Below, piece by piece: positions 23,810-31,198 of a stretch of DNA of 33,122 nucleotides (position 1 is the stretch's first letter; each line of letters begins with the position of its first letter). This DNA is from Bin87 sp034428455 (GTDB lineage: Bacteria; Chloroflexota; Dehalococcoidia; Lucifugimonadales; UBA3495), in the NCBI GenBank assembly GCA_034428455.1, contig DAOUHZ010000052.1, forward strand, positions 1 through 33,122, read 5' to 3'. The notes under the pieces were generated by a model, which saw only the letters and a program-made list of their open reading frames with translations, did not search any database and was not told the origin of the DNA. Made by a program: the position numbers and the translations under genes.

Positions 23810-24679
23810 ATGTCCGCCGCTTCCATAACCGACAACTGGACCAGCCGCTACGTTTCCGCTAACGGGATCCGGCACCACTACCTGGAATGGGGAGACCCGT
23901 CTAATCCCCCGCTGTTGATGCTCCACGCTACCGGGCTTTGCGCCGGGCCCTGGAAACCGATTGCGCGCCGGTTGGCTGAAAACCACCGGGTTTTAGCCTT
24001 CGACCAGCGCGGGCACGGCGATACCGACAAATCCGACAAGGGTTATAAATTCGAATACGCCGGGGAGGATCTGGCGGCAATCGCTGATGCCATGAAGCTC
24101 GAGTCTCCCCGTGTAATCGGTCACTCCTCCGGCGGTCTGGCAGCGATCATCGCGTCTAACCTCCTGCCCGGCAGGTTCGACCGGGTAGTGTTGGTCGAGA
24201 CCCGGGTCAGCAACGACGTGCCGTCCGCGCCCAGCCAGGACCTGGCCCGGCGTGCCGAGCGAACGCGGATGAAACGCGCAGTTTGGGAGTCGCGGGAAGC
24301 AATGTTCGATGCGTACCGCACTCGCGCCGCGTTCAAGGATTGGGAAGACGAGCCCTACCGTCAATTCATCGAGGGGGGAACCAGGCTACTGCCCGACGGC
24401 CGGGCCGAGCTGAAATGCCACCCGGAAACCGAAGCCGCATTTTACGGAATGCGCGATGACTTGCCCGTCGAGAATTACCTGAAGGGATTGCCCGGCAATT
24501 GGCTGCTTCTTCTGGCCGACTACCCCGGTTCCCAGCGTCCCGACGACCCGGGCATCGAGCAATTCCGGAAACTGGTGCCCGGTTCTACGGTCAATCCCAT
24601 AGGCAAGGGCAGTCACTTCCTGCCCATGGAATATCCAAACGAAGTACTGAATGCCATACTCGATTGGTTCGGCGACTGA
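23810..24679 (+). CDS. Alpha/beta hydrolase
   Basis: This 289-residue soluble protein has the alpha/beta hydrolase fold: oxyanion HATG (39-42), DQRGHGDTDK (65-74), nucleophile elbow GHSSG with Ser106, an acid candidate Asp237 in LLADYPG, and catalytic His269 in GKGSHFLP. Family members hydrolyse esters, lactones, epoxides or C-C bonds; the substrate cannot be told here. The Arg/Glu-rich cap region (about 145-190) is helical. I use the ATG at 23810; frames to 23774 or 23738 start inside the promoter region. It is divergent from nuoA and is followed after 65 bases by the CoA-transferase, with which it may work in breakdown of an acyl compound. Confidence 0.85.
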   Translation: MSAASITDNWTSRYVSANGIRHHYLEWGDPSNPPLLMLHATGLCAGPWKPIARRLAENHRVLAFDQRGHGDTDKSDKGYKFEYAGEDLAAIADAMKLESPRVIGHSSGGLAAIIASNLLPGRFDRVVLVETRVSNDVPSAPSQDLARRAERTRMKRAVWESREAMFDAYRTRAAFKDWEDEPYRQFIEGGTRLLPDGRAELKCHPETEAAFYGMRDDLPVENYLKGLPGNWLLLLADYPGSQRPDDPGIEQFRKLVPGSTVNPIGKGSHFLPMEYPNEVLNAILDWFGD

Positions 24680-24744
24680 CCACAGACGGCGCACTCGTCG
24701 CGGCACTACCAATGCCTACCGTTTCGACCTGACAGGAACAGATT

Positions 24745-25983
24745 TTGACCCCTTCAGAATCAACATCAACAGCAGGACCCCTGGCCGGGCTCCGCGTACT
24801 GGATCTGTCCATCATAGTGGCCGGCGGAACCGCTTCCTCGCTCATGGCGGATTTCGGCGCCGAGGTGGTCAAGGTTGAGCGCCCCGGCTCCGGTGACCCG
24901 TTGCGCAATTGGGGACCCTTCTACAACGGCGTGTCCTTGTGGTGGAAGGTCCATTCCCGCAACAAGCAGTCCATAACCTTGAACATGGCCGACGCGCGCG
25001 GGCAGTCCATGCTCAAGCAGTTGGCAGCTCAAGCGGACGTCCTGATAGAGGGGTTTCGACCCGGCACGCTGGAGCGCTGGAACCTGGGGCCTTCGGATCT
25101 CCACGCCGATGACGTCAACCCCGGCCTGGTGATCCTGCGCTTCTCAGGGTTCGGACAGACCGGCCCCTACCGGGACCGTCCCGGTTTCGGCACCATCGCC
25201 GAGTGCATGAGCGGGTACATTGGCATGACCGGCTTCCCGGACACGCCGCCCAACCTGCCGCCGATTCCGCTGGCCGACGAGATCGCCGGCGTCTTCGGCG
25301 CTATGGCCGGCATGATGGCGATCTACCGGCGGGACGCCGACACCCGCGCCGGTGGCCGTGGCGTCGGCCAGGTGGTCGACCTCAGCCTCTTCGAGCCGCT
25401 GTTCCGCCTCTGCATCCCCCACCTGACCATCTACGACCGTTTGGGCGAGATCCGGGAGCGGGTCGGCAACGACTTTCCGGATGCGGCCCCGCGCAGCCTG
25501 TACAGAACCGGCGACGACCGCTGGCTCGGCCTGTCGGCCACCTCGCAAAACACCTGGGAGGGGCTGGCCCGGGCCATGGGCCTGGACGAACTGCTGGCCG
25601 ACCCGCGCTTTGCCAACAACGCCGCGCGCCTCGAATCCAAAGACGCCCTGAACGAAGTGCTCCAGGAATGGCTGGGCTCGCGCAATACGGACGCCATTAT
25701 GGACGAGCTGATCCCCGCCGGCGGGGTGGTTGGTCCGGTCTACAACAGCGCCGACATCGTCGCTGATCCGCATTTCCAGGATCGCGAAGACATCGTTGAG
25801 ATCGAAGATCCCGAACTGGGCCATACCCGAATGCTCGGCCTGGTTCCGAAATTCAGCGACACACCGGGGGAGTTGCGCCACATGGGACCCACAGTAGGCG
25901 AGCACAACGCCGCCGTCTACGGCGAATGGCTGGGTTTGTCGGAAGAGGATCTTCAGTCCCTCGCCGCCGATGAGGTGGTCTAG
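24745..25983 (+). CDS. Class III (CaiB/BaiF) acyl-CoA transferase (TTG start)
   Basis: This 412-residue enzyme of the formyl-CoA/carnitine-CoA transferase family moves CoA between carboxylic acids through an aspartyl intermediate. LRVLDLSIIVAGGTASSLMA near the N-terminus, DFGAEVVKVERP (36-47) and LIEGFRPGTLERWNLG (100-115) are the family blocks. Asp178 in PLADEIAG is the predicted catalytic aspartate. The start is a TTG at 24745 with AGGAA upstream; the first family-conserved residues lie just after it, so a later start is unlikely. The acids used cannot be inferred; this family is often expanded in bacteria that degrade organic acids. It ends 2 bases before rdgB. Confidence 0.88.
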   Translation: MTPSESTSTAGPLAGLRVLDLSIIVAGGTASSLMADFGAEVVKVERPGSGDPLRNWGPFYNGVSLWWKVHSRNKQSITLNMADARGQSMLKQLAAQADVLIEGFRPGTLERWNLGPSDLHADDVNPGLVILRFSGFGQTGPYRDRPGFGTIAECMSGYIGMTGFPDTPPNLPPIPLADEIAGVFGAMAGMMAIYRRDADTRAGGRGVGQVVDLSLFEPLFRLCIPHLTIYDRLGEIRERVGNDFPDAAPRSLYRTGDDRWLGLSATSQNTWEGLARAMGLDELLADPRFANNAARLESKDALNEVLQEWLGSRNTDAIMDELIPAGGVVGPVYNSADIVADPHFQDREDIVEIEDPELGHTRMLGLVPKFSDTPGELRHMGPTVGEHNAAVYGEWLGLSEEDLQSLAADEVV

Positions 25984-25985
25984 TT

Positions 25986-26597
25986 ATGTCAGTCCCAGTG
26001 CTCGTTGTCGCCACCCGCAACCAGGGCAAGATGCGGGAGTACCGGGAGCTGCTGGCCGATTGGCCGGTGGAACTGGTCTCGCTGGACGATGTTGGGGTTT
26101 CCGAGGATGTCGATGAGACCGGCGACACTTTCGTGGCCAACGCTCGCCTCAAGGCCGGTGAGTATGCTCGGCTGTCGAACTTGCCCACGATCTCGGACGA
26201 CTCGGGCCTGGAGGTCTATGCGCTGGGCGGCGAACCCGGCGTGTATTCCGCCCGCTACGGTGGGGACGCCTGCCAGTCCGACGCCGACCGGGTCTCTCTG
26301 CTGCTCCGCAACCTCGACGGCGTGCCGTGGGAGCGGCGCATCGCCCGGTTCCGTTGCCTCACCGCCATTGCGGCTCCGGGCGGCGCGGTTATCGGCACGG
26401 TCGTCGGCTCCGTCGCGGGAATGATACAATTCGAACCGGAGGGGGAACACGGTTTCGGTTACGATCCCGTGTTCCATCTGCCCTCGTTAGGACAAACCAT
26501 CGCCCAAGTGCCCATTGAGATCAAGAACGGCATCAGCCACCGCGCCGATGCTGCCCGAAAAGCGCGCGCAGTATTCCAGACGTTGTTGGACCTATAG
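25986..26597 (+). CDS. rdgB: XTP/dITP diphosphatase (RdgB/HAM1 family)
   Basis: This 203-residue house-cleaning enzyme hydrolyses non-canonical purine triphosphates (dITP, XTP) to monophosphates. ATRNQGKMREYRELL (9-23) binds the nucleotide phosphate, SDDSGLEVYAL (70-80) is the catalytic acidic motif, and EHGFGYDPVF and SHRADAARKA near the C-terminus bind base and metal. Its length fits the family. The ATG is 2 bases after the CoA-transferase stop, so it is translated in the same transcript; this looks like convenience rather than a shared pathway. moaA follows after 20 bases. Confidence 0.94.
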   Translation: MSVPVLVVATRNQGKMREYRELLADWPVELVSLDDVGVSEDVDETGDTFVANARLKAGEYARLSNLPTISDDSGLEVYALGGEPGVYSARYGGDACQSDADRVSLLLRNLDGVPWERRIARFRCLTAIAAPGGAVIGTVVGSVAGMIQFEPEGEHGFGYDPVFHLPSLGQTIAQVPIEIKNGISHRADAARKARAVFQTLLDL

Positions 26598-26617
26598 CAA
26601 AAACTGGCCCGTCAATT

Positions 26618-27634
26618 ATGATCGCCGACCTATTTGGCCGCCCTCTGAGAGACCTTCGCATCTCGGTCACTGACCGGTGCAATTTCCGGTGTCCGTACTG
26701 CATGCCCGCCGAAATTTTCGGCGAGGCTTACGAGTTTCTGCCCAAGGACGAAATCCTCACCTTTGAGGAGATTTCACGCCTGGCCTCGCTGTTCGTCGAC
26801 GCCGGCGTCAACAAGCTGCGGATCACCGGCGGTGAGCCGCTGTTGCGGGTGGATCTGTCCAAGCTGATTTCCCAACTGGCCGCTATTCCAGGGGCGGACG
26901 ACATCACTCTTACTACCAACGGATACCTCCTCGCCCAGCAGGCGACGCAACTGGCCGAGGCCGGCTTGGATCGCATCACCGTCAGCCTCGATTCCCTGGA
27001 TGACGAGGTGTTCAAGCGGATGAACGGGCGGGGCTTCGGGACCCGTAGGGTGTTGGACGGCATTGGGCGCGCCTCCGACGCCGGCCTGAATCCCGTCAAG
27101 ATCAATGCCGTTGTGCAGAAGGGCGTGAACGACCATACCATCGTTGACTTGGCTCGGCACTTCAAAGGCACTGGTCACATCGTCCGTTTCATCGAGTACA
27201 TGGACGTCGGCAACCGAAACGGCTGGAAACTGGACGAGGTCGTGTCGGCCGCCGAGATAGTGGCCCGGATCGACGCGGAGTTGCCCCTGGAGCCGGCCGA
27301 GCCCAATTACGTCGGAGAGGTGGCCAACCGCTGGCGTTATCGTGACGGGTCCGGAGAAATCGGCGTGATTGCCTCGGTGACCCAGCCTTTCTGCGCCAAC
27401 TGCACCCGTGCCCGGCTGTCCACCGATGGCAAGCTGTACACCTGCCTGTTCGCCACCGATGGCGTAGACCTGCGCGGCCCCATGCGCCAGGGGGCAACCG
27501 ACGCCGAGGTGGCCGGCGTTATCGCCGGGGCGTGGAGCGTGAGACGCGACCGCTACTCCGAGGAACGCACCGAGTTGACTGCCGCCGAAGCCGCAGGCCG
27601 CACCAAGGTTGAGATGTACCACATCGGCGGATGA
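26618..27634 (+). CDS. moaA: GTP 3',8-cyclase, molybdenum cofactor synthesis
   Basis: This 338-residue radical SAM enzyme starts molybdopterin synthesis by converting GTP to 3',8-cyclo-7,8-dihydro-GTP. The SAM-cluster motif is Cys21, Cys25, Cys28. The second [4Fe-4S], which binds GTP, uses Cys259, Cys262 and Cys276. The protein ends in the Gly-Gly tail that is needed for activity in the family. TGGEPLLR (70-77) binds SAM. No strong ribosome site precedes the ATG, so coupling to rdgB is possible. moaC follows 10 bases later. Confidence 0.95.
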   Translation: MIADLFGRPLRDLRISVTDRCNFRCPYCMPAEIFGEAYEFLPKDEILTFEEISRLASLFVDAGVNKLRITGGEPLLRVDLSKLISQLAAIPGADDITLTTNGYLLAQQATQLAEAGLDRITVSLDSLDDEVFKRMNGRGFGTRRVLDGIGRASDAGLNPVKINAVVQKGVNDHTIVDLARHFKGTGHIVRFIEYMDVGNRNGWKLDEVVSAAEIVARIDAELPLEPAEPNYVGEVANRWRYRDGSGEIGVIASVTQPFCANCTRARLSTDGKLYTCLFATDGVDLRGPMRQGATDAEVAGVIAGAWSVRRDRYSEERTELTAAEAAGRTKVEMYHIGG

Positions 27635-27644
27635 CGAGGAACTG

Positions 27645-28154
27645 ATGACCACGGAAAACGCCAACAAGCCGGCGGATCACCTGACCCACCTGACTGAAGA
27701 CGGCAGCGCCCGGATGGTTGACGTTGGATGGAAGCCCGTCACCGACCGCATGGCCCAAGCTTGCGGGTACGTGGTGATGGAGCCGAACACTCTGGCCCTG
27801 ATCCGCGACGGCCTGATGAAGAAGGGAGACGTGCTCACCATCGCTCAGTTGGCTGGCATCATGGGCGCCAAAAAGACGTCCGAACTTATCCCGTTGTGCC
27901 ATCCGCTGCCGCTGAACAAGGTGGACGTGGAACTGGAGCTTGAGGAAGCGCAAAGCCGGGTGCGCATCACCACCACGGCGACCACTTCGGGCAAAACGGG
28001 CGTCGAGATGGAGGCGCTGACCGCGGTGTCGGTGGCCGCCCTCACCGTCTACGACATGTGCAAGGCCGTCGACCGTGCGGTTCGCATCGACGGCGTGCGC
28101 CTGCTGCGCAAAACCGGCGGTCAGTCCGGGGACGTGGACCTGACGGACGCCTAA
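27645..28154 (+). CDS. moaC: Cyclic pyranopterin monophosphate synthase
   Basis: This 169-residue enzyme turns the MoaA product into cyclic pyranopterin monophosphate. Residues matching the E. coli active site are all present with an offset of nine: Lys60, His86, Glu121, Glu123, Asp137 and Lys140. KKTSELIPLCHPLPL (76-90) is the signature. The ATG at 27645 has GAGGAA upstream; the open frame to 27609 would overlap moaA. The N-terminal 15 residues are variable. The stop TAA overlaps the stop of the convergent gene at 28151. A molybdoenzyme elsewhere in the genome is implied. Confidence 0.95.
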   Translation: MTTENANKPADHLTHLTEDGSARMVDVGWKPVTDRMAQACGYVVMEPNTLALIRDGLMKKGDVLTIAQLAGIMGAKKTSELIPLCHPLPLNKVDVELELEEAQSRVRITTTATTSGKTGVEMEALTAVSVAALTVYDMCKAVDRAVRIDGVRLLRKTGGQSGDVDLTDA

Positions 28155-28522
28155 GCTTCCCGCCGGGCAATCTCTGCGGCCAGGACGCGAACCGCCTCGG
28201 TCAAATAGGTCAGTCGGGCCGGCACGGGCAAATCCAACGACCGGAACTCCTCAACCTGGTCGACGTCCAGCACGCCAACCACGCCGGGAATAGCGGTTAC
28301 GTCCAGTTCGGCGATTGTGCCGTCCGGCGTGACAACCACGCAACCCAGGTCCAGCAGCAGAGCCGGTGTCGGATCCAGCTCAATCGCCTGTATCGTGGTC
28401 ATGCCCAGGAAAGCCGGAAATGGCTGCAATTGCCGGCACAACTCAACCACGATGTTTTCCAGTCCGGCGCTCGCTTGCCATAGGGCGTCTTGCCCTTCGC
28501 CGGGTCGATACTGCGCCGTCAT
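28151..28522 (-). CDS. Hypothetical protein, 123 residues
   Basis: I do not recognise this short soluble protein. The N-terminal 40 residues are polar and helical; the middle (about 41-90) alternates hydrophobic strands and acidic turns (TPALLLDLGCVVVTPDGTIAEL, in two parts), and the C-terminus is a helix rich in Ala, Arg and Glu. There are no metal-binding or catalytic motifs. The ATG at 28522 has no good Shine-Dalgarno, and an internal ATG at residue 41 would leave about 83 residues. Its stop overlaps that of moaC. Coding is supported mainly by protein-like composition and tight packing, so a wrong call is possible. Confidence 0.5.
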   Translation of the reverse strand: MTAQYRPGEGQDALWQASAGLENIVVELCRQLQPFPAFLGMTTIQAIELDPTPALLLDLGCVVVTPDGTIAELDVTAIPGVVGVLDVDQVEEFRSLDLPVPARLTYLTEAVRVLAAEIARREA

Positions 28523-28526
28523 TTGA

Positions 28527-28556
28527 TTGACAACCCGGCTGGGCGAGCCTTACCAT
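28527..28556 (+). promoter_or_regulatory. Promoter of the tRNA gene
   Basis: A perfect -35 TTGACA (28527-28532) and TACCAT (28551-28556) at 18-base spacing, matching the -10 at four of six positions. Transcription would start near 28563, about 40 bases before the mature tRNA. It begins 5 bases from the start codon of the divergent short gene. Confidence 0.55.
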
Positions 28557-28602
28557 TGATTCGTCTGCGGTAGCATCGGCGTCTGGTCGAGGCCGCTCGG
28601 TA

Positions 28603-28677
28603 GGCGACGTAGCTCAGTGGCAGAGCGGGCGCTTCATAAGCGCTAGGTCGTTGGTTCGAATCCATCCGTCGCCACCA
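28603..28677 (+). tRNA. tRNA-Met (anticodon CAT)
   Basis: A full cloverleaf of 75 bases including an encoded CCA. The 7-base acceptor stem GGCGACG/CGTCGCC is perfect, the D stem is GCTC/GAGC, and the anticodon loop is TTCATAA on a 5-base stem with one G-U. The T arm GTTGG-TTCGAAT-CCATC has a T-T mismatch at its second pair. The G1-C72 pair speaks against an initiator tRNA, which normally has a mismatch there. Elongator Met is most likely; an isoleucine tRNA whose C34 is changed to lysidine has the same gene anticodon and cannot be excluded. Confidence 0.93.
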
Positions 28678-28695
28678 TTGCTCCGTGAGAGCGCC

Positions 28696-28737
28696 AAACG
28701 AAAGCCGGGTCCCATGACCCGGCTCGTTTGTTTCTCG
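28696..28737. terminator. Bidirectional terminator between tRNA and PAC2-family gene
   Basis: Arms AGCCGGGTC (28703-28711) and GACCCGGCT (28716-28724) pair perfectly around CCAT, extended by AAACG/CGTTT across a two-base bulge. On the plus strand GTTTCTC follows, fitting the end of the tRNA transcript. On the minus strand TTCGTTT follows, fitting the end of the gene that stops at 28749. Confidence 0.7.
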
Positions 28738-28748
28738 TTGGGCGGTGT

Positions 28749-29660
28749 TTAATCGTCGCGCTGCCCAAACTCCTCGCCCAGTTCGCTGAGGAACTGCTCG
28801 ATCTCGGGTGAGAGCGCCACGGCATCTTCCTGGCTGACCGTTTCTTCGGTCGACGCGGCTTCAGCCTCGTTGGTGTCGTAGTAGTCTTCCATCTGCTTGA
28901 TGAGGCCCTGTAGGTCGGAATTGCGCTCCACGGCAGCATTCAGCTCCCGGTATTGCCGTTGCCCGCGCCGTGTGGGCGCCAGGTCAGCGGGGATCTCTGA
29001 GTACACGGACGACAGCACCTCGATCATGCGCGCCGTCCCGTTGTAGTCCTCGTCGAGTTGGACGTATTGGGGAAGGTGCACCATGAAGTTGATCGCCTCA
29101 ATCTCCAACTTGTCGATGCCGTCCGAAACCAGGTTCATGATCGTCGTGGGACCCTGGTAGGTACTTCCGCGCAGCTTCAGGTTGGGCACCGGCCGCGACT
29201 GCGGCACCGAGCCCAGCGAGCCGGTCACCAGCAGCGGCCGCGTGTGGGGCACCGCGTCGTACATGGCGCCCAGCCGGCAGTACCGCCTCACGTTGAACTT
29301 TTCGACGACTTCCAGGATGGAGTCGGTGTACGTCTCGCTGTTGGCGTGGGGCTCCCGGAGATGGAAAAACAGGTAATCCGGTCCATTTTCAGTGGTGGCG
29401 TACCGGATGATGCTGTTGGGGATGCGCACCCGCCGTTCGTTGTCCACCAGCCGCATGCTGGGGCGATACCGGGTGAAATCGAAGAACTCGCCGGGGCGGT
29501 GCAGACGGCCCAATTCCTTGGAGCCGAGATACCGTTCCAGCCGGTTCAGCGTCAACGTGCCGACACTGCCCACGTCCACCCACGGGCGAATCATCGCGAA
29601 TACGTGCGGATCGCGCAGTTCGGGCAAGGGTTCCTGTAGTTCAAATGCGCCTACTCTCAT
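28749..29660 (-). CDS. PAC2-family protein (proteasome assembly chaperone 2-like)
   Basis: This 303-residue protein has the PAC2 pattern known from archaea and Actinobacteria: LRDPHVFAMIRPWVDVG near the N-terminus, a central GPDYLFFHLREPHAN (93-107), DAVPHTRPLLVTGS (135-148) and YQGPTTI (168-174), then VHLPQYVQ. These proteins resemble eukaryotic proteasome assembly chaperones and archaeal homologues; in bacteria their role is not established. The C-terminal 60 residues are acidic and rich in Glu and Ser, without a recognised domain. Nothing proteasomal lies in this window. It stops at the shared terminator and is divergent from the luciferase-like gene. Confidence 0.8.
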   Translation of the reverse strand: MRVGAFELQEPLPELRDPHVFAMIRPWVDVGSVGTLTLNRLERYLGSKELGRLHRPGEFFDFTRYRPSMRLVDNERRVRIPNSIIRYATTENGPDYLFFHLREPHANSETYTDSILEVVEKFNVRRYCRLGAMYDAVPHTRPLLVTGSLGSVPQSRPVPNLKLRGSTYQGPTTIMNLVSDGIDKLEIEAINFMVHLPQYVQLDEDYNGTARMIEVLSSVYSEIPADLAPTRRGQRQYRELNAAVERNSDLQGLIKQMEDYYDTNEAEAASTEETVSQEDAVALSPEIEQFLSELGEEFGQRDD

Positions 29661-29709
29661 GGTACCGATATCTTGCCAGAGTTGCCCCCGTAATTCAAGG
29701 TATGCGCAG

Positions 29710-29738
29710 TTGAACGTCCGTCTCCGTTGGCCTAAAAT
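29710..29738 (+). promoter_or_regulatory. Promoter of the luciferase-like gene
   Basis: TTGAAC (29710-29715) and TAAAAT (29733-29738) with exactly 17 bases between them, one of the better promoter matches in the window. Transcription would start near 29745, giving a leader of about 68 bases to the ATG at 29813. Confidence 0.55.
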
Positions 29739-29812
29739 GCCATTACCCTACGGTTCCCGTTCGTGGATGACCGCTTTTGGCGCGTTTTGCGCTCGACTTC
29801 GGGAGGCATTTG

Positions 29813-31012
29813 ATGATTACAACCTTTGACAGCTTGTACGCGGGCCACGTGGACATGGAGAACGTTGGCTACGGCGGGATAGCAGTTAACGATCGCACCT
29901 ATTCCGACGAATACCTGGCCACGGCTTTCGACAAGGGCGTCGCCATCGCGCAGACCCTGGACAAGCATGGCTACGATACCTTCTGGATGGCCGAGCACCA
30001 CTTCCAGCCCGAGGGTTATGAGTGCATCCCCAACCTCCTGATGTTCATCGTTCACCTGGCGCACGTGACCGAGCGGCTGCGCTTCGGCTGCGGGTTCAAC
30101 ATCGCTCCCATGTGGCACCCGCTGCGCCTGGCAGAGGACTTCGCCATGGCCGACTGGCTCACCAAGGGCCGAGTGATCTTCGGCGTGGGCCGCGGCTACC
30201 ACACCCGTGAGGTCGAGTCCTTCGGCTCGCCCCTCATGGACCAGCCCGCCAATCGTGAACTGTTCGAGGAGCAGGTCGAAGTCATCTTCAAAGCCTTCCA
30301 CGAGCGTTCCTTCTCCCACCAAGGGAAGCACTACAACTTCCCGCCGCAGGGAGTGCCTTACCGTGGCTACCCCCTCGAGGACATCACCCTGGTCCCCCGG
30401 CCCAAGACTCTTCCTGTGGAATGCTGGCAGCCCATCCAGGGCGGCACCGGGCGCGCCCTGGAATTCATGGCGAAGATGGGCATCAAGGGCGTCATCGGCG
30501 GCGGCTCTTCCGAAGGCGGCGCCATGGACGGGATCATGCATAGCTACCGCGACGCGCTCCGCCGCAACGGCAAGCCGGAGGCTGAGCTGGGTGAGGACCT
30601 GGCGGTCGGTTTCCACTTCCACATTGCCCCCACGGTTGAGGAGGCTGCGCAGCAGGGCGCCCGGTATTACGAGGAAAACCTCAAGATGTTCGGCCCGCTG
30701 CGCCTGACACGCGGCCTTTCCGATCAGCAGATCCTTGATATCAGCAATCCTGAGATCGCTCCCAACGCCGGCCTGCCCACCATCGAGGACGCCATCGAAA
30801 ACGGCAGCGTCCTAGCCGGCCCCCCCGACCGCATCATCGAGTTGATGAAGGGCGTGGAAGAGCGTTACCCCGGCCTCCAGCGCGTCCAGGTGGGCCATCC
30901 GGTGGGCACGCCGCAGTCGGTGATCCTCGAACAGTTGCAATGGTTCGCCGAGGAGGTCATGCCCGCCTTCAAGGATATGAAGGTCGAGGCTGCGGTGCCT
31001 GCCGACGACTAG
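29813..31012 (+). CDS. Luciferase-like flavin-dependent monooxygenase
   Basis: This 399-residue TIM-barrel enzyme belongs to the bacterial luciferase-like (LLM) family, which uses reduced FMN or F420 and oxygen, or transfers hydride. FWMAEHHF (57-64), HPLRLAEDFAMADWLTKGR (102-120) and VIFGVGRGY (121-129) are the family blocks; Glu61-His62 is in the usual flavin-side position. GGTGRALEFMAKMGIKGVIG covers the phosphate-binding part. The ATG at 29813 has GGGAGG upstream; an upstream TTG at 29777 lacks this. The substrate is unknown: relatives oxidise alkanes, sulfonates, nitriloacetate or other organics. It has its own promoter and terminator. Confidence 0.9.
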   Translation: MITTFDSLYAGHVDMENVGYGGIAVNDRTYSDEYLATAFDKGVAIAQTLDKHGYDTFWMAEHHFQPEGYECIPNLLMFIVHLAHVTERLRFGCGFNIAPMWHPLRLAEDFAMADWLTKGRVIFGVGRGYHTREVESFGSPLMDQPANRELFEEQVEVIFKAFHERSFSHQGKHYNFPPQGVPYRGYPLEDITLVPRPKTLPVECWQPIQGGTGRALEFMAKMGIKGVIGGGSSEGGAMDGIMHSYRDALRRNGKPEAELGEDLAVGFHFHIAPTVEEAAQQGARYYEENLKMFGPLRLTRGLSDQQILDISNPEIAPNAGLPTIEDAIENGSVLAGPPDRIIELMKGVEERYPGLQRVQVGHPVGTPQSVILEQLQWFAEEVMPAFKDMKVEAAVPADD

Positions 31013-31036
31013 ACGACGTACTCCACCTGTAGAACG

Positions 31037-31066
31037 TAGGGGCGAATCGAGATTTGCCCCTATTTT
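31037..31066 (+). terminator. Terminator after the luciferase-like gene (copy of the GGGGCGAA palindrome)
   Basis: TAGGGGCGAAT (31037-31047) pairs with ATTTGCCCCTA (31052-31062) with one G-U pair around CGAG, followed by TTTT. It lies 24 bases after the stop. Its arms are nearly the same as the palindrome at 8161-8188 in the sdh operon, so a dispersed element seems to serve as terminator here. Confidence 0.75.
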
Positions 31067-31156
31067 GTTCATCCGAGAGCGCACGCGATAGTCTCTGTAC
31101 CGTCGGCCGAACCGCAAAACTGGTGACGCTGAATACCGGCGGGGTGCGTGTCTGCC

Positions 31157-31165
31157 TGCTATCCT
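31157..31165 (+). promoter_or_regulatory. Candidate extended -10 promoter of the VOC gene
   Basis: TGC-TATCCT, a TGn extended -10 matching at four of six positions. Transcription would start near 31172 and leave about 27 bases before the ATG at 31199, including CGGAGAC as ribosome site. There is no clear -35. Confidence 0.35.
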
Positions 31166-31198
31166 CATTGGGCACCTTATTTTTTCGGAGACTTACCG

